Under the pieces are notes generated by a model. It was given only the letters and a program-made list of their open reading frames with translations. It had not been told where the DNA came from and made no database searches. The translations under genes were made by a program, and so were the position numbers. Below, piece after piece: positions 61,999 through 64,000 of a stretch of DNA of 64,000 nt; position 1 is the stretch's first letter, and the number at the start of each line of letters is the position of its first letter. Source of the DNA: Streptomyces sp. CB00455 (lineage in GTDB: Bacteria; Actinomycetota; Actinomycetes; Streptomycetales; Streptomycetaceae); assembly GCF_001905445.1 (NCBI RefSeq), contig NZ_LIVQ01000007.1:308766-372765 (forward strand), in the 5' to 3' direction.

Positions 61999-62211
61999 CT
62001 ACCGCCATTGTGACAGGAAGTCGAACGCGCGGCCCTCATCGAGCCCCAGAAAGTAGACGGAATCACTGAAGACGCCGCCGCCGAACGCCTCGTAGAGCTC
62101 CTTGTAGTCCGCTGGCAGCGGAACCCCCCGCTCTTCCTCGATCGCTGCCCAGTCGACGGAGATTCCGATCGGTTCCCACCCGGTCAGTTCGATCACTCGT
62201 TGAACCCACAT
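61999..62211 (-). pseudogene. SUKH-family N-terminal fragment
   Basis: MWVQRVIELTGWEPIGISVD then WAAIEEERGVPLPADYKELY and EAFGGGVFSDSVYFLGL form the first 70 residues of a SUKH protein. The frame ends at TAG after FLSQWR; the usual 100 or so C-terminal residues are missing. Either truncated or a small stand-alone paralogue. Confidence 0.65.
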
Positions 62212-62319
62212 ACATCAATCCACCGGTCTTCGTTCCGATGTCCCTCAACCCCCTCGTCGCTGACGTCAAGATCGGCAGTTATCGCACTCAGCGGGCCTTG
62301 GCGGGTTCCTCGGCCCGGT

Positions 62320-62650
62320 CGGGTGCCGGCGAGGCGATAGGAGTCAGTGTCGGTCTCGGTTCGGCTCCGTGGCGGCCGAGTTCCATGTAGCCGAGTTCGT
62401 CGATGCAGAGAACGTCGACGCAGCCGCAGCGGGCCATCGTCTTGTTCAGCTGCTTCTCGTCGGGGGCCACGACCAGCTCGTTGACCAGCTTCGTCGCGAG
62501 GGTGTAGCGGACGCGGTAACCCTTCATGGCGGCCTCGGTGCCCAGGCGATGAGCATGTGGGACCTGTCGGTGCCGGAGTCGGCCGATCAGGTAGAGGGGC
62601 TGGCTCTTCTTGATCCATGAGCAGTCGGCGAGGGTGTCGATGGCGGCGGG
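62320..62650 (-). pseudogene. IstB-like ATP-binding protein fragment
   Basis: AMKGYRVRYTLATKLVNELV then DEKQLNKTMARCGCVDVLCI and DELGYMELGRHGAE are IstB; upstream in another frame remnants of the Walker A region are seen. The C-terminus is replaced by unrelated sequence. Different subgroup from the fragment at 25130. Confidence 0.75.
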
Positions 62651-62831
62651 GGATCAAGCCCTGTGCGACGCCGTTCCTCGGTTTTGACCGGCATCCCCGG
62701 CCCCTGAGGCCAGAACTGCTGCTCCGGCTCAACGTTCGCTCTTCGACGGGATTCCTGTGCTCGCCAGACGGTATCCGCCTCCATACGACAGCATGTCCCT
62801 ACAGCCGGTGGCGTACCGAAGGGTCTGACAG

Positions 62832-64000
62832 ATGGCGGGGCGGGGGCCTTCGAGGCAGGAACTGATTCGGCGACGGCGTTCCGTCGGCTTCGTTGGGCGG
62901 CAGGGCGAGGTCGGCGCGTTCCGCGAGGCCCTCAGACAGTCCCCGGAGGAGGCGGCTCAGTTTCTCTTCCATGTGCGGGGCCCGGCGGGGGTCGGCAAAT
63001 CGACCCTGGTGCGGCAGCTGGAGACCATCGCCCGCGAGGCCGGGGCGGTCACCGCGTACGTGGACGAGTCTGTCGCGGACGTAGTCGAAACGATGGAGGT
63101 CATCAGCGCGCAGTTTGCCCAGCAGGACGTGGCGCTGAAGGGCTTTGACAAGCTGCTGGCCACCTATCGCCAGCGCCGGCACGAGGCCGACGCAGGATTG
63201 GCGGCAGCCGCGGCAGCTTCGGACCCGGCGGTGGGCACCGCCCCGTCCGCGTCCCCCTCCCCGTCCAGCGTGATCGCCTCGCAGGTGGGTCTGGTTGGGC
63301 TTGGCATGATCCCCGGCGTCGGCGCCTTCACCGCAGCCGTGAACCCAAACCAGGTCGCCGCCGGTGCGGAGCGCGTCAAGGCCCTTCTCAGCACCCGGCT
63401 ACGCAGCCACGGCGACGTGGAGCTGGTCCTGTCCCCACTTGACGCGCTGACCCCGGTATTCCTCGCGGAACTCACCGAGGTGGCACGCCGGCATCCTTGG
63501 ATCGCGCTGTTCTTCGACACCTACGAGCGCACCGGCCCCATGCTCGACGCGTGGCTGCGCGGCGTTCTGGGCACCGAACGGTACGGGGAACTCCCCGCGA
63601 ACGTACTGGTCACCCTCGCCGGCCAGTCCCGGCTGGCCGCCCGTACCTGGGAGGACTGGCACGACCTGGTCACCGACTGGCCCCTCGATGTCTTCACGGA
63701 GAGCGAGGCGCGCCGACTCTCTTGCCGACTTCGTCCGACTCCACGAGATCAGTCCCGACAACAGCTGGGCCGTCAGGAGGAGGGGCGATTGCCATCGCAT
63801 GTTGGGCGCGTACGAGGAGGCCTTGACCGATTACCGTCTCGCAGTCGAACTCCGCCCCGATAGTGCCTCTACGCTCACCGCCCGCGGTGTAGCGCACCGC
63901 CTGCTCGGCCACTACGCCGAAGCGCTCGCCGACCTCACCCGATCCATCGCGCTCGACACCGATGACGCATGGACTCACTACGAGACGGCCGTCGCCATGT
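62832..64000 (+). pseudogene. P-loop NTPase with TPRs, frameshifted, runs off window
   Basis: It starts MAGRGPSRQELIRRRRSVGF with VGRQGEVGAFREAL and Walker A GPAGVGKST (residues about 51-59); VELVLSPLDALTPVFLAELT and RHPWIALFFDTYERTGPMLD give a STAND-like Walker B area. Near 63720 the frame breaks and continues LADFVRLHEISPDNSWAVRR then GAYEEALTDYRLAVELRPDS and HYAEALADLTRSIALDTDD (TPRs) to the window end. The homologous central part seems deleted. STAND-TPR proteins are often defence or signalling ATPases. Possibly inactive. Confidence 0.7.

Noticed and set aside
1..64000. tRNA or rRNA genes
   Set aside because: No T-loop/acceptor-stem pattern or rRNA-like stretch was noticed on either strand.

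Overview
The window looks like Streptomyces or a close relative. GC is very high throughout, GTG starts and purine-rich ribosome binding sites are common, and the gene families are streptomycete ones: indigoidine synthetase, CsbD, many TetR, MocR, HxlR and AsnC regulators, PIG-L/LmbE deacetylase and SUKH proteins. About a third of the window is decayed material: fragments of at least six transposase families (IS5-like, Tn3-like, IS21/IstB, ISL3, IS630, IS6, IS701-like) and more than a dozen host genes broken by frameshifts, internal deletions or nonsense codons. This fits an accessory region such as a chromosome arm or plasmid; no telomere or origin was seen.

Layout. 1-4390: 3' end of an indigoidine locus (NRPS, small tautomerase, IndA-type pseudouridine-5'-phosphate glycosidase). 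4390-11400: IS relics between acetyltransferases, CsbD and an MFS exporter. 12215-18518: an apparent operon of a 1436-aa secreted collagen-like protein with about 420 Gly-X-Gln-rich triplets, a membrane-anchored TPR protein, and a fused family-2 glycosyltransferase/methyltransferase. 19000-24714: TetR regulators, a rhomboid-like membrane protein with a clear palindromic operator, and an MFS protein. 24800-36500: mostly relics around a PIG-L deacetylase, a secreted pectate lyase-pectinesterase, a 25-residue membrane microprotein, a cold-shock protein and a four-repeat degenerate CRISPR array with 61-bp phasing. 37400-42065: a Lys-rich membrane protein, then a secreted polymorphic toxin (coiled coil, HINT, about 85-residue toxin tip) overlapping a DUF4279 immunity gene. 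42480-44591: a decayed NucA/NucB nuclease fused in frame to an isochorismatase fragment and cut off by an ISL3 relic. 44612-55196: regulator/enzyme pairs (HxlR with NAD(P)-binding protein; AsnC; alpha/beta hydrolase), then a TetR / amidase + AtzG-like / MFS / metallo-beta-lactamase module with a perfect 16-bp inverted repeat in its divergent promoter. 55600-64000: MocR with a divergent ABM monooxygenase, SUKH proteins, IS relics and a P-loop NTPase with TPRs that is frameshifted and runs off the window.

Most likely functional systems are the indigoidine genes, the collagen-like/TPR/glycosyltransferase operon, the toxin-immunity pair, the amidase/MFS/MBL module and the pectinolytic enzyme. The collagen-like operon is the best candidate for a previously undescribed system: a Ser/Thr/Gln-rich surface filament encoded with a possible dedicated glycosylation and methylation enzyme. 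The CRISPR relic has no cas genes in the window.
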